Positions 1 to 6,761 of a stretch of 64,000 nt of DNA are shown piece after piece. Position numbers and translations under genes: made by a program. The DNA is from Lentzea nigeriaca (GTDB lineage: Bacteria; Actinomycetota; Actinomycetes; Mycobacteriales; Pseudonocardiaceae): assembly GCF_016907955.1 (NCBI RefSeq), contig NZ_JAFBCX010000001.1:186001-250000 (forward strand), read 5' to 3'. Within the stretch, counting starts at the first letter, position 1. The number at the start of each line of letters is the position of its first letter. Below the pieces are notes generated by a model. That model was not told the origin of the DNA, did not search any database, and saw nothing but the letters and a program-made list of their open reading frames with translations.

Positions 1-275
1 GCGAGGCGGGCATCGAGATCCCCGGCGGCGCCGAGAACGACCACGGCGCGTTCGGCAAGCCGGAGGCGGAGATCACCGCCGCGGTGGACGTGAGGCCGTA
101 CCTCGCGTACAAGCGGCGCGCCATGCGGGCGCACGCCAGTCAGATCGGCGAGGGGTCGGTCTTCCTGGCGATGCCGGAGGAGGGTTTCCGGTTCGGCTTC
201 GGCACCGAGTGGTTCATCCGGGAGGGGCAGGGACCCGGCATCACCGAGACGGACCTCTTCGAAGGGCTCGGCTAG
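1..275 (+). CDS. PIG-L/LmbE-family deacetylase, 3' end only
   Basis: Only the C-terminal part (about 90 codons, open from base 3) lies in the window; the start is off the left edge. The residues around KPEAEIT, VDVRPYL, KRRAMRAH and FGTEWFIR resemble the C-terminal region of LmbE/PIG-L zinc deacetylases of the mycothiol S-conjugate amidase (Mca) and MshB group. That family hydrolyses N-acetyl or amide bonds on glucosaminyl substrates; the catalytic HPDD segment would lie upstream and is not visible. The stop codon TAG lies inside a 13-bp sequence repeated 276 bp further on. Whether it belongs to the operon starting at 830 is unclear, because 554 bp of non-coding DNA separate them. Confidence 0.6.
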   Translation, partial: EAGIEIPGGAENDHGAFGKPEAEITAAVDVRPYLAYKRRAMRAHASQIGEGSVFLAMPEEGFRFGFGTEWFIREGQGPGITETDLFEGLG

Positions 276-554
276 TGGTGTGTCGCAGCTATCTCTTGGG
301 ATGTGACAGTGAGAGTGATGCCGGCAGGCAGCCGCGCTTCGATCATGAAGATCGCGCTCTCATGGCTGCCAGCTGCACGGTTGGCAGTAGTCGGGGTGAT
401 CAGCAAACGTTTGCGTCAGCATTTCTCTACCGCCAACTCGGCAGCGACGTACGTGAGAGCGCGACCATCCGGGCTTTCGGTGACGAGCACCGGACCACCC
501 AGCCCCCTGCCCGACTCAACGGAGCACAACCAAGCCGCGACGCTCGGCTAGTGG
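266..554. repeat. 13-bp direct repeat flanking a 263-bp segment
   Basis: GCTCGGCTAGTGG occurs at 266-278, covering the stop codon of the deacetylase gene, and again at 542-554. The 263 bp between the copies contains no recognisable gene. The pattern would fit an inserted element leaving a long target duplication, or a small local duplication; no transposase was recognised. Confidence 0.55.
401..416. promoter_or_regulatory. LacI/PurR-like operator palindrome
   Basis: GCAAACGTTTGC at 403-414 is a perfect 12-bp palindrome with a central CG. The 16 bases 401-416 match the classical PurR consensus ACGCAAACGTTTNCGT except at the first two positions. LacI-family regulators typically bind such sites. 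No LacI-type gene is present in the window, and the site is about 415 bp upstream of the next start codon, so its target is uncertain. Confidence 0.4.
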
Positions 555-710
555 CGTTGCTCGCAACGGCGCCGGTGGAATTCGCGGTCAGGCGGGCGGA
601 TCGTGGTGCTGCCCCACGTCCTCATCCTGGTTGGCTGTGGGCGTGGGGGCGGTGCCGCGAGGCGTCCTGCTGAGCGTGAATTACGCCGCCGACGTTGCGT
701 GACGCGCCAC
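551..710. repeat. Imperfect inverted repeat, possible MITE-like ends
   Basis: Bases 551-585 match the reverse complement of 676-710 at 26 of 35 positions without gaps; both outer ends read GTGGCG. The 90-bp interior has no open frame of note. This could be terminal repeats of a small non-autonomous element or a large stem-loop in the leader of the downstream operon. Confidence 0.4.
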
Positions 711-829
711 CAACCAGGTCCCCGGCGGAGGGTCCGCTCCGGAAATCCCAGTGATACCGGGACATCTGCCCCACGACGACCGGACTCGCCATCTGCCACG
801 GTGGCAGCAGGAATCGAGGGAGGACGCTA

Positions 830-2071
830 GTGAATCCGGATCGGACGTTGCTCTTCGTCGGGCACCCGACCGAGGCCGTGCGCAAGGCGAAGGCGGTCGG
901 GCTGGACGTGATCCTCCTCCAGCACCCCAGCAAGTTCGAGCAGGAGCAGGCCGAGCTCGCCGAGGCCACGTTCCTCGTCGACTACATGGACTGGTCGATC
1001 ACCGAACCGCTGGCGGATCTGGCCAGGCAGCGCTGGGGTTTCGCCGCGGCGGTGTCGCTCACCGATCCGGGCCTGGAGGTGACCGGCCGGATCAACGACA
1101 AGTACGGCCTCGGTGGCACCGGCTACGAGGTGAGTCACGTGTTGCGCGACAAGTGGGCGATGCGCCGCAGGCTCGCAGAGGCCGGCGCGCGCACGATCGG
1201 CGCGGCACCGGTCGCTGGCCGGGACAGCATCCTCGATTTCGGGGAACAGCACGGGTTTCCGTTCATCCTCAAGCCGATCGACCTGGCCGGCGGCTTCGGC
1301 GTGCAGCGCGTCGAGAGGCCGGACGACGTCGATCGGGTGTGGGCCGAGGTCGAACGGATGCGGCGGGTCGGCGTGGACCGCGGGCCCGCCGCGTTGTTCA
1401 CCGTGACGGACTTCCTGATGGAGGAGTACGTCAGCGGTCCCGAGTTCAGCATCGAGTCGTTCAGCTTCCACGGCAACCACATCGTCGTCTCCGTCACCGA
1501 GAAGATGATCGACGAGCGGCACTTCGCCGAGCTCGGTCACACGGTGCCGGCGCGTATCGACGCGGACACCGAGCACGCCATCGTCACGGAGGTCGTCGAC
1601 TTCCTCGACGTGGTGGGGCTGAAGGACGGCCCGAGCCACACCGAGGTGCGCCTCGGGAAGGACGGGCCGGTGGTCATCGAGGGCCACAACCGCATCGGCG
1701 GCGACCGGATCATGGACCTGGTGCGGTCCGCGTACGACTTCGACTTCGTCAGCTACTCGGTCGCGTGGCCGTTCGGGCTCGTGCCCGAGCTGACCGAGCG
1801 TCCTCCCGCGCGCGGCGGCGCGTGCGTCCGGTTCCTGCACGGACCGGCCGGCACCGTCAAGTCCGTGTCCGGCATCGAGGAGCTGCGGGAACGGCCGGAG
1901 GTGATCGCCGCGGACCAGTACGTGCAACCGGGCGCGAAGGTCGGCCCGTTGCGCGACGACTTCGACCGGCTCGGGCTCGTCGCCGTGTCCGGACCTGACA
2001 GCGAGGCGGCCGTGCAAGTGTGCGAGGAACTGATCGAGTCCACTGTGGACATCGAGATCGAGGCGTCATGA
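830..2071 (+). CDS. ATP-grasp carboxylate-amine ligase
   Basis: 413 residues. ATP-grasp enzymes activate a carboxylate as acyl phosphate and join it to an amine, as in L-amino acid ligases such as BacD. The protein has an N-terminal pre-ATP-grasp domain, the nucleotide-binding lysine in FILKP followed by a glycine-rich loop (LAGGFGV), the EEYVSGPEFS segment, and the metal-binding end TEV then VIEGHNRIGGD, so the active site looks complete. The C-terminal 100 residues resemble the extra subdomain of amino acid ligases. The GTG start has a good GAGGGAGGA ribosome binding site at 816-824. It is the first gene of a coupled operon and overlaps the next gene by ATGA. The substrate cannot be read from sequence. 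Confidence 0.85.
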   Translation: MNPDRTLLFVGHPTEAVRKAKAVGLDVILLQHPSKFEQEQAELAEATFLVDYMDWSITEPLADLARQRWGFAAAVSLTDPGLEVTGRINDKYGLGGTGYEVSHVLRDKWAMRRRLAEAGARTIGAAPVAGRDSILDFGEQHGFPFILKPIDLAGGFGVQRVERPDDVDRVWAEVERMRRVGVDRGPAALFTVTDFLMEEYVSGPEFSIESFSFHGNHIVVSVTEKMIDERHFAELGHTVPARIDADTEHAIVTEVVDFLDVVGLKDGPSHTEVRLGKDGPVVIEGHNRIGGDRIMDLVRSAYDFDFVSYSVAWPFGLVPELTERPPARGGACVRFLHGPAGTVKSVSGIEELRERPEVIAADQYVQPGAKVGPLRDDFDRLGLVAVSGPDSEAAVQVCEELIESTVDIEIEAS

Positions 2072-2799
2072 CCGTCGTGATCCTGGACGGCCGCACCGGT
2101 CCGCTCGCCCCGTACCACGAGTGGCTGGACGGTCGCGATCTCGTGCTGTTCACCGGTCGCCCGGTGGAACTGGGCGGCTACACCGACATCCGGGTGTTCT
2201 TCGACTACGCCACGACCGCGGCGGTGGAGCTGGCGGTGCTGGACCTGGCGGCCCGCACTCCCGTCGAGGCGATCGTCGCCACGTCGTTCACGGACCTCGT
2301 GCGGGCCGGAGCGCTGCGCGACCACCTCGGGCTCGACGGACAGGGCCGGGACGCGGCGATCGCGCGGGTCGACCTGGAGGACCAGCGGGTCCGGCTGTGC
2401 GCGGCCGGGGTGCCCACCGTCCACTCCGGACCGGTCGAACGCGCGAGCGATCTGCACTGGTACGCGCACAGATGGGGCTATCCGCTGCGGCTACGGCGGC
2501 AGCGTGCGGAGGGCTGGCCGGTGGTGGCGCTGCTGGACGACGAACGCGCGGTCACCGAGTTCAGCGCCGCCACGTTCGAGCCGGACCTGTGGCGCAAGCC
2601 GGGTCTCGTCGCGGAACCCGTCGTGGCGGGCGAACGGCGCCGGGCGCGTGGTGATCTCGCTCGTGCGGCGCTGGCCGCGTTGCCGGACGACACGGACGGC
2701 GTCGTGGAGACCGTGGACGGGCTGGTCGACTTCGTGGGCATCGAGGCGGACCTGCCCAGCGCCGTCCGTGCGCAGGCGGGGCTGGAGGTCGTCCGATGA
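2068..2799 (+). CDS. Truncated ATP-grasp-like protein, probably non-catalytic
   Basis: 243 residues from the ATG at 2068, which overlaps the upstream stop codon; a start further upstream is open but would overlap far more. The N-terminus (MTVVIL) parallels that of the next gene, and the first 110 residues read like a pre-ATP-grasp domain. The region where a VVKP lysine loop is expected reads YPLRLRRQ, and the protein ends before the E...N metal-binding segment seen in both neighbours. It therefore appears to be a degenerate paralogue lacking the catalytic half. It could be a structural partner of a neighbouring ligase or a decaying gene. The intact frame, coupling on both sides and normal codon use argue that it is still expressed. 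Confidence 0.7.
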   Translation: MTVVILDGRTGPLAPYHEWLDGRDLVLFTGRPVELGGYTDIRVFFDYATTAAVELAVLDLAARTPVEAIVATSFTDLVRAGALRDHLGLDGQGRDAAIARVDLEDQRVRLCAAGVPTVHSGPVERASDLHWYAHRWGYPLRLRRQRAEGWPVVALLDDERAVTEFSAATFEPDLWRKPGLVAEPVVAGERRRARGDLARAALAALPDDTDGVVETVDGLVDFVGIEADLPSAVRAQAGLEVVR

Positions 2800-4109
2800 C
2801 GGTCGTGATCCTGCACCTGCGCGGTTCGCTGAAGGACGCGCCCTATGACCAATGGCTCGCCGACTACGACGGCGATCTGATCCTGCTGGCCTCGCGCGAG
2901 CACATGGACCTGCTCGGCGAGGAACTGCCCGCGGAGCACGGTTACCTGATCGCCGAGACGATCAGCGGCTACCAGGCCAGTGGCGCGGTGGAGGCCCGTG
3001 TGCTCCAGCTCGCCCGCGAGCACGACATCAAGTACGTGATCTCGCCCCAGGAACAGGACCTCGACCGCGCCGCACGGCTGCGCGAGATCCTCGACCTGCC
3101 CGGCCAGCGCACGGACAGCGTCACGCCGTACCGCGACAAGATCCTGATGAAGCGGACCGTGAGCGCGGCCGGCGTGCCGGTGGCGATCCACCGCGACGTC
3201 GAGACCGCGGTCGACCTGGTCGCGTTCGCCGAGGAGCACGGGTTCCCGATCGTGGTGAAACCCAGGGACGGCGCCGGATCGTTCGGCGTGCGGATCCTGC
3301 GGTCGCGCGAGGCGCTCGACGACTTCCTCACCGGCGGGCTCGAGCTGTACGGGCCGTTCGGCTCGAACCTGATGGTGGAGAAGTTCGTCTCCGAGACGAT
3401 GTGCCACGTCGACGGGCTCGTCGTGAACGGCCAGGTCGTCTACATGTGGCCCTCGCGCTACCTCTACGCGCTCGCGGTCTACGAGAAGGACCGCAGCGGC
3501 CGGATGGACGTCACGCTCGACCCGGACGACCCGCTCACCCCGCGCCTGGTGGAGCTCACCGAGAAGGTCATCGCCGCGCTGCCGTCACCGCCGGACTTCG
3601 CGTTCCACGCGGAGATCTTCCACACTCCCGACGACGAACTGGTGCTCGGCGAGATCGGCTGCCGGTTCGGCGGCGCGGCGCAGCGGCCCATCCAGCGCAC
3701 CGCGTTCGGGCTCGATCCTGCGGAGTGCTCGATCCGCGCGCAGCTCGGCCTGCCGCTGCCGATCGAGCCGGGTGAACGCTTGCGTCCCAGGACGCTCACC
3801 GGTCAGCTCGCGTTGCTCAAGCGGCCGGGCAAGGTGCTCGGCCTGCCCGGCGAGGCGCCGTTCCCGTGGGTGGTGCGCACCCAGCTCTTCGTCCGCCCCG
3901 GCACCGTGATGGGGGAACCAGGCTTCGCCGCCGATTTCATGGTCATGTGGGTGATCTCGGCACCGACGCGCGCGGAGAGCGTGCGGCGGATGGAGCAGCT
4001 CAAGAAGTGGTTCCTCGACAACCTGGAGCTCGGCGAGGCGGACGGCCCGGTCGACCGGCGCCAGGTCGACTACGCCGGCATGACGGAGGGAACCGGCCGT
4101 GGGCACTGA
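2796..4109 (+). CDS. ATP-grasp ligase, second complete copy
   Basis: 437 residues. It carries the ATP-grasp nucleotide loop PIVVKPRDGAGSFGV, the VEKFVSE segment and the acidic metal-binding end LGEIGCRFGG, so unlike the gene before it the catalytic core appears whole. The family forms amide or thioester bonds from a carboxylate and ATP. The ATG start overlaps the preceding stop (ATGA), and its 3' end overlaps the next gene by 11 bp. Two intact ligases in one operon would allow a tripeptide or two successive amide bonds; that is inference. Sequence similarity to the first ligase is limited to the fold motifs, so they probably use different substrates. Confidence 0.85.
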   Translation: MTVVILHLRGSLKDAPYDQWLADYDGDLILLASREHMDLLGEELPAEHGYLIAETISGYQASGAVEARVLQLAREHDIKYVISPQEQDLDRAARLREILDLPGQRTDSVTPYRDKILMKRTVSAAGVPVAIHRDVETAVDLVAFAEEHGFPIVVKPRDGAGSFGVRILRSREALDDFLTGGLELYGPFGSNLMVEKFVSETMCHVDGLVVNGQVVYMWPSRYLYALAVYEKDRSGRMDVTLDPDDPLTPRLVELTEKVIAALPSPPDFAFHAEIFHTPDDELVLGEIGCRFGGAAQRPIQRTAFGLDPAECSIRAQLGLPLPIEPGERLRPRTLTGQLALLKRPGKVLGLPGEAPFPWVVRTQLFVRPGTVMGEPGFAADFMVMWVISAPTRAESVRRMEQLKKWFLDNLELGEADGPVDRRQVDYAGMTEGTGRGH

Positions 4110-5037
4110 CGTGCTGACCTTGCCCGACTCGATCGAGGGCCTCATCGGCAACACCCCGTTGCTGCGGCTGAGGCTTCCCGACGTGCCGGAGACCGTGCGG
4201 GTGCTCGCCAAGCTGGAGATGTTCAACCCGCTGTCCAGCGTGAAGGACCGGCCGGCCCTCCACATGCTGCGTGCGGCAGAGGAGTCCGGCGAGCTGGACC
4301 CGGCCGGCGGCGTGGTCGTCGAGTACTCCTCCGGCAACACCGGCATCGCGCTCGCCGGCCTGTGCGCGAGCCGCGGTCACCGGTTCATCCTGGTGATGCC
4401 GGATAACGCGACCGCCGAACGCAGGCGGATCGTGACCGCGCTGGGCGGCGAGATCGTGCAGACCCCGCACCAGGACGGCCTGCCGGCCGCGATCGCGAAG
4501 GCGCAGGAGATCACCGCGGCGACACCCGGTGCGTGGCTCGTCAACCAGGCCTTCAACCACGTCAACACGATCGCGCACTACGAGACCACCGGCCCGGAGA
4601 TCTGGCAGGCCTGCGGTGGCGACATCGACGTGCTGGTCAGCCCGGTCGGCACCGGCGGCACGCTCACCGGCGTCGCCCGCTACGTCAAGGAGCGCACGGA
4701 GCTGCACGTGGTGGCGGTCGAGCCCGCCGCGTCACCGGTGCTGTCCGGCGGCTGCCACAGCCCGCACCGCATTCCCGGCATCGGCCCCGGTTTCGTCGCC
4801 GAGGTCACCGACACGGCGTGCATCGACGAGATCGTCACCGTGTCCGATGTGGACGCGGGACTCGCCACCCGCACGCTCGCCGCGACCACCGGGTTGTTCG
4901 TCGGGGTGTCGTCCGGTGCTGCCGTGCACGCCGCGCACCTCGTGGCCCGCAGGTTGACCGGCGGCACGATCGTCGCGGTGCTGCCGGACTCAGGGGAGCG
5001 TTACCTGTCGATCTGGGAGACGTTGGGGGTGCGGTGA
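4099..5037 (+). CDS. Cysteine-synthase-family PLP enzyme
   Basis: 312 residues, fold type II PLP enzyme of the O-acetylserine sulfhydrylase / cystathionine beta-synthase group. Visible features: GNTPLLRL near the N-terminus, the PLP lysine K49 in SSVKDRPA, the substrate loop SSGNTGIA, and the phosphate-binding GTGGTLTG. The family performs beta-replacement on activated serine. In secondary metabolism related enzymes make 2,3-diaminopropionate precursors (SbnA) or O-ureidoserine (DcsD). Its place between ATP-grasp ligases and an HpcH/HpaI aldolase suggests it builds an unusual amino acid for ligation rather than housekeeping cysteine. No SbnB-type partner is seen. The start is GTG within the end of the previous gene. 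Confidence 0.85.
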   Translation: MGTDVLTLPDSIEGLIGNTPLLRLRLPDVPETVRVLAKLEMFNPLSSVKDRPALHMLRAAEESGELDPAGGVVVEYSSGNTGIALAGLCASRGHRFILVMPDNATAERRRIVTALGGEIVQTPHQDGLPAAIAKAQEITAATPGAWLVNQAFNHVNTIAHYETTGPEIWQACGGDIDVLVSPVGTGGTLTGVARYVKERTELHVVAVEPAASPVLSGGCHSPHRIPGIGPGFVAEVTDTACIDEIVTVSDVDAGLATRTLAATTGLFVGVSSGAAVHAAHLVARRLTGGTIVAVLPDSGERYLSIWETLGVR

Positions 5038-5111
5038 TGGGCTTTGTGGCCATGTCACCGGGAGCGGACGAGTGGCGTATGTCCATTCAGGACACATTGG
5101 GGGATCCGTGA
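5037..5111 (+). CDS. 24-codon bridging ORF (candidate)
   Basis: The ATG at 5037 overlaps the upstream TGA (TGATG), and its own TGA at 5109-5111 overlaps the GTG start of the next gene (CCGTGA). A purine-rich GGGGGTG lies just before it. The predicted peptide starts MGFVAMSPGADEW and has no similarity I recognise. It fills the only gap between two genes exactly in frame for translational coupling, so it may be a coupling device rather than a functional peptide. The alternative is that the aldolase starts upstream at the GTG at 5072, in which case this reading is accidental. Confidence 0.3.
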   Translation: MGFVAMSPGADEWRMSIQDTLGDP

Positions 5112-5857
5112 CGGACTTCGCGGCCGCGTTGCGAGCCAGGCAGCCGATGATCGGCACGTGGGTGGTGACCGACAACCCGATCGCCACCGAGAGCATTGCC
5201 GGGCTGGGCTTCGACTTCATCTGCGTGGACGGCCAGCACGGCCTCTACGGCGAGGACGGCTGGATCTCGGCGATCACCGCGATCACCGCGGGTGGCTCGT
5301 CCGGAATCATCCGGGTGCCCGCCAACGATCCCGCGGTGCTGGGCCGCGCACTCGACTCCGGCGCCGCCGGCGTGGTCGTGCCCATGGTCGACAGTGCGGC
5401 GGACGCGGCACGGGCCGCGCACGCCTGCCGGTACGTCCCGCGTGGCGGCCGCAGCTACGGGCCGATGCGCACCGCATTGCGCATGCCCCCGGCCGAGGCC
5501 AACGACCGCGTCGCGTGCCTGGTGATGATCGAGACCGCCGAGGCGCTCGCCGACATCGACGCGATCTGTGCGGTGGACGGGCTGGACGGGGTGCTGATCG
5601 GCCCGTTCGATCTCACGCTCGCCCTGGGCGGCAAGGGTTTTGGTGATCCCGCGGTGGCGGCGGAGCTCGAGGACGCGCTGGCGGCCGTCGCGGCGGCCGC
5701 GGCGCGTGCGGGCATCGCGGCCGGGGTGCACTGCCCGGACGGTGGCACGGCCGCGAAACGGCTCGCCGGCGGCTTCACGTTCGCCATGGTCAGCTGCGAC
5801 CTGTTGCTGCTGGAGGAGGCCGCGACGTCCCAGTTGCGCCTCGCCCGCAGTTCCTAG
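5108..5857 (+). CDS. HpcH/HpaI-family aldolase (citrate-lyase-like)
   Basis: 249 residues from the GTG at 5108, preceded by a GGGGGA ribosome binding site; a GTG at 5072 is an alternative start. The TIM-barrel signatures of 2-oxo acid aldolases are present: FICVDGQHG, RVPANDP, SGAAGVVVPMV, GPMR, and the metal-binding MIETAEAL followed by DGVLIGPFDL. The family catalyses reversible, metal-dependent aldol additions with pyruvate-like donors. One relative, SbnG, works as a citrate synthase in staphyloferrin B biosynthesis beside the PLP enzyme SbnA, the same pairing seen here. Its role in this operon is probably to make or extend a 2-oxo or hydroxy acid building block. The substrate is unknown. 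Confidence 0.85.
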   Translation: MTDFAAALRARQPMIGTWVVTDNPIATESIAGLGFDFICVDGQHGLYGEDGWISAITAITAGGSSGIIRVPANDPAVLGRALDSGAAGVVVPMVDSAADAARAAHACRYVPRGGRSYGPMRTALRMPPAEANDRVACLVMIETAEALADIDAICAVDGLDGVLIGPFDLTLALGGKGFGDPAVAAELEDALAAVAAAAARAGIAAGVHCPDGGTAAKRLAGGFTFAMVSCDLLLLEEAATSQLRLARSS

Positions 5858-5870
5858 AAAGGATTCCATC

Positions 5871-6761
5871 GTGTCTGGTTTGGACATTCGCAAGATCGGT
5901 GGCCGGATCGGCGCCGAGGTCGTCGGCGTGGACATCGCCGCCGGTCTGTCCGACGCCGTCATCGCCGACGTCAACGCCGCACTGCTGGAGCACAAGGCAC
6001 TGGTCTTCCGCGGCCAGCACCTCGAAGAGGAAGGCCAGCTGGCGTTCGCGTCCCGCTTCGGCCCGCTCACCCAGGCGCATCCGACCGGCATCCCGTCGGT
6101 CGACGGTCAGCCGCAGGTGTTGCCGATCGACGGGGACGACCACCGCGCCAACCACTGGCACACCGACTGCACGTTCGTCCGCACGCCACCGAAGGCGAGC
6201 ACGTTGCGGGCACTGGTCATGCCGTCCTACGGCGGCAACACGCTGATCGCCAACCAGGCAGCGGCGTACCGGGACCTGCCTGCCGAGCTGCGCGACTTCG
6301 CCGACACGCTGTGGGCGGTGCACAGCAACGACGCCGGCCAGCCGAAGCTCGACACGGAACGCGCCGACGAGTACCGCAAGATCTTCCTGTCGAAGATCTA
6401 CCAGACCGCGCACCCGGTGGTGCGCGTCCACCCGGAGTCGGGCGAGCGGAGCCTGTTCATCGGGAGCTTCGCCCAGTCGATCGTCGGCCTGTCGCTCAGC
6501 GAGTCGCGTGCGATCCTCGACATGCTGCAGAAGTACGTCACCAGGCCGGAGAACGTGATCCGCGTCCAGTGGACGCCGGGGGACCTGGTGCTGTTCGACA
6601 ACCGCAACACCCAGCACTACGGCCCGGACGACTACGACGACCAGCCGCGCATGCTGCACCGCGTCACCATCGCCGGTGACGCCCCGGTCGGCGTCAACGG
6701 CAAGCAGAGCTACCTGATCCAGGGCGACGACGCGTCGCACTACACCCCGGCGGTGGCATGA
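5871..6761 (+). CDS. TauD/TfdA-type Fe(II)/2-oxoglutarate dioxygenase
   Basis: 296 residues from a GTG with AGAAAGGA upstream. The open frame continues further 5', but that part overlaps the aldolase gene and is not conserved. The facial triad is visible: H97 and D99 in HWHTD, and the distal H249 in NTQHYGP; R264 in MLHRVTI is the likely 2-oxoglutarate anchor. Such enzymes hydroxylate, desaturate or epoxidise unactivated carbons using O2, and in peptide pathways (for example DdaC in dapdiamide biosynthesis) they tailor the acyl or amino acid unit. It is separated by 13 bp from the aldolase and overlaps the transporter gene by ATGA, so it belongs to the same operon. Confidence 0.88.
   Translation: MSGLDIRKIGGRIGAEVVGVDIAAGLSDAVIADVNAALLEHKALVFRGQHLEEEGQLAFASRFGPLTQAHPTGIPSVDGQPQVLPIDGDDHRANHWHTDCTFVRTPPKASTLRALVMPSYGGNTLIANQAAAYRDLPAELRDFADTLWAVHSNDAGQPKLDTERADEYRKIFLSKIYQTAHPVVRVHPESGERSLFIGSFAQSIVGLSLSESRAILDMLQKYVTRPENVIRVQWTPGDLVLFDNRNTQHYGPDDYDDQPRMLHRVTIAGDAPVGVNGKQSYLIQGDDASHYTPAVA

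Larger units (their letters stand above)
276..829. other. Non-coding gap with repeats, no convincing gene
   Basis: Several short open frames cross this stretch, but none has both a ribosome binding site and a recognisable protein. It holds a 13-bp direct repeat (266-278 and 542-554), a LacI/PurR-like palindrome (401-416), an imperfect inverted repeat (551-585 against 676-710) and a smaller one (CCTGGTTGG at 626-634 against CCAACCAGG at 710-718). The promoter of the operon starting at 830 should lie here. The repeats suggest past insertion or deletion events. Confidence 0.5.

Noticed and set aside
276..829. Small proteins encoded at 303-551 and 209-673
   Set aside because: No ribosome binding sites, no family resemblance and mutually overlapping frames.
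4099..5037. Housekeeping cysteine synthase
   Set aside because: It overlaps ATP-grasp genes on one side and is coupled to an aldolase on the other; housekeeping enzymes rarely sit in such an operon. The fold alone does not exclude it, but context makes it unlikely.
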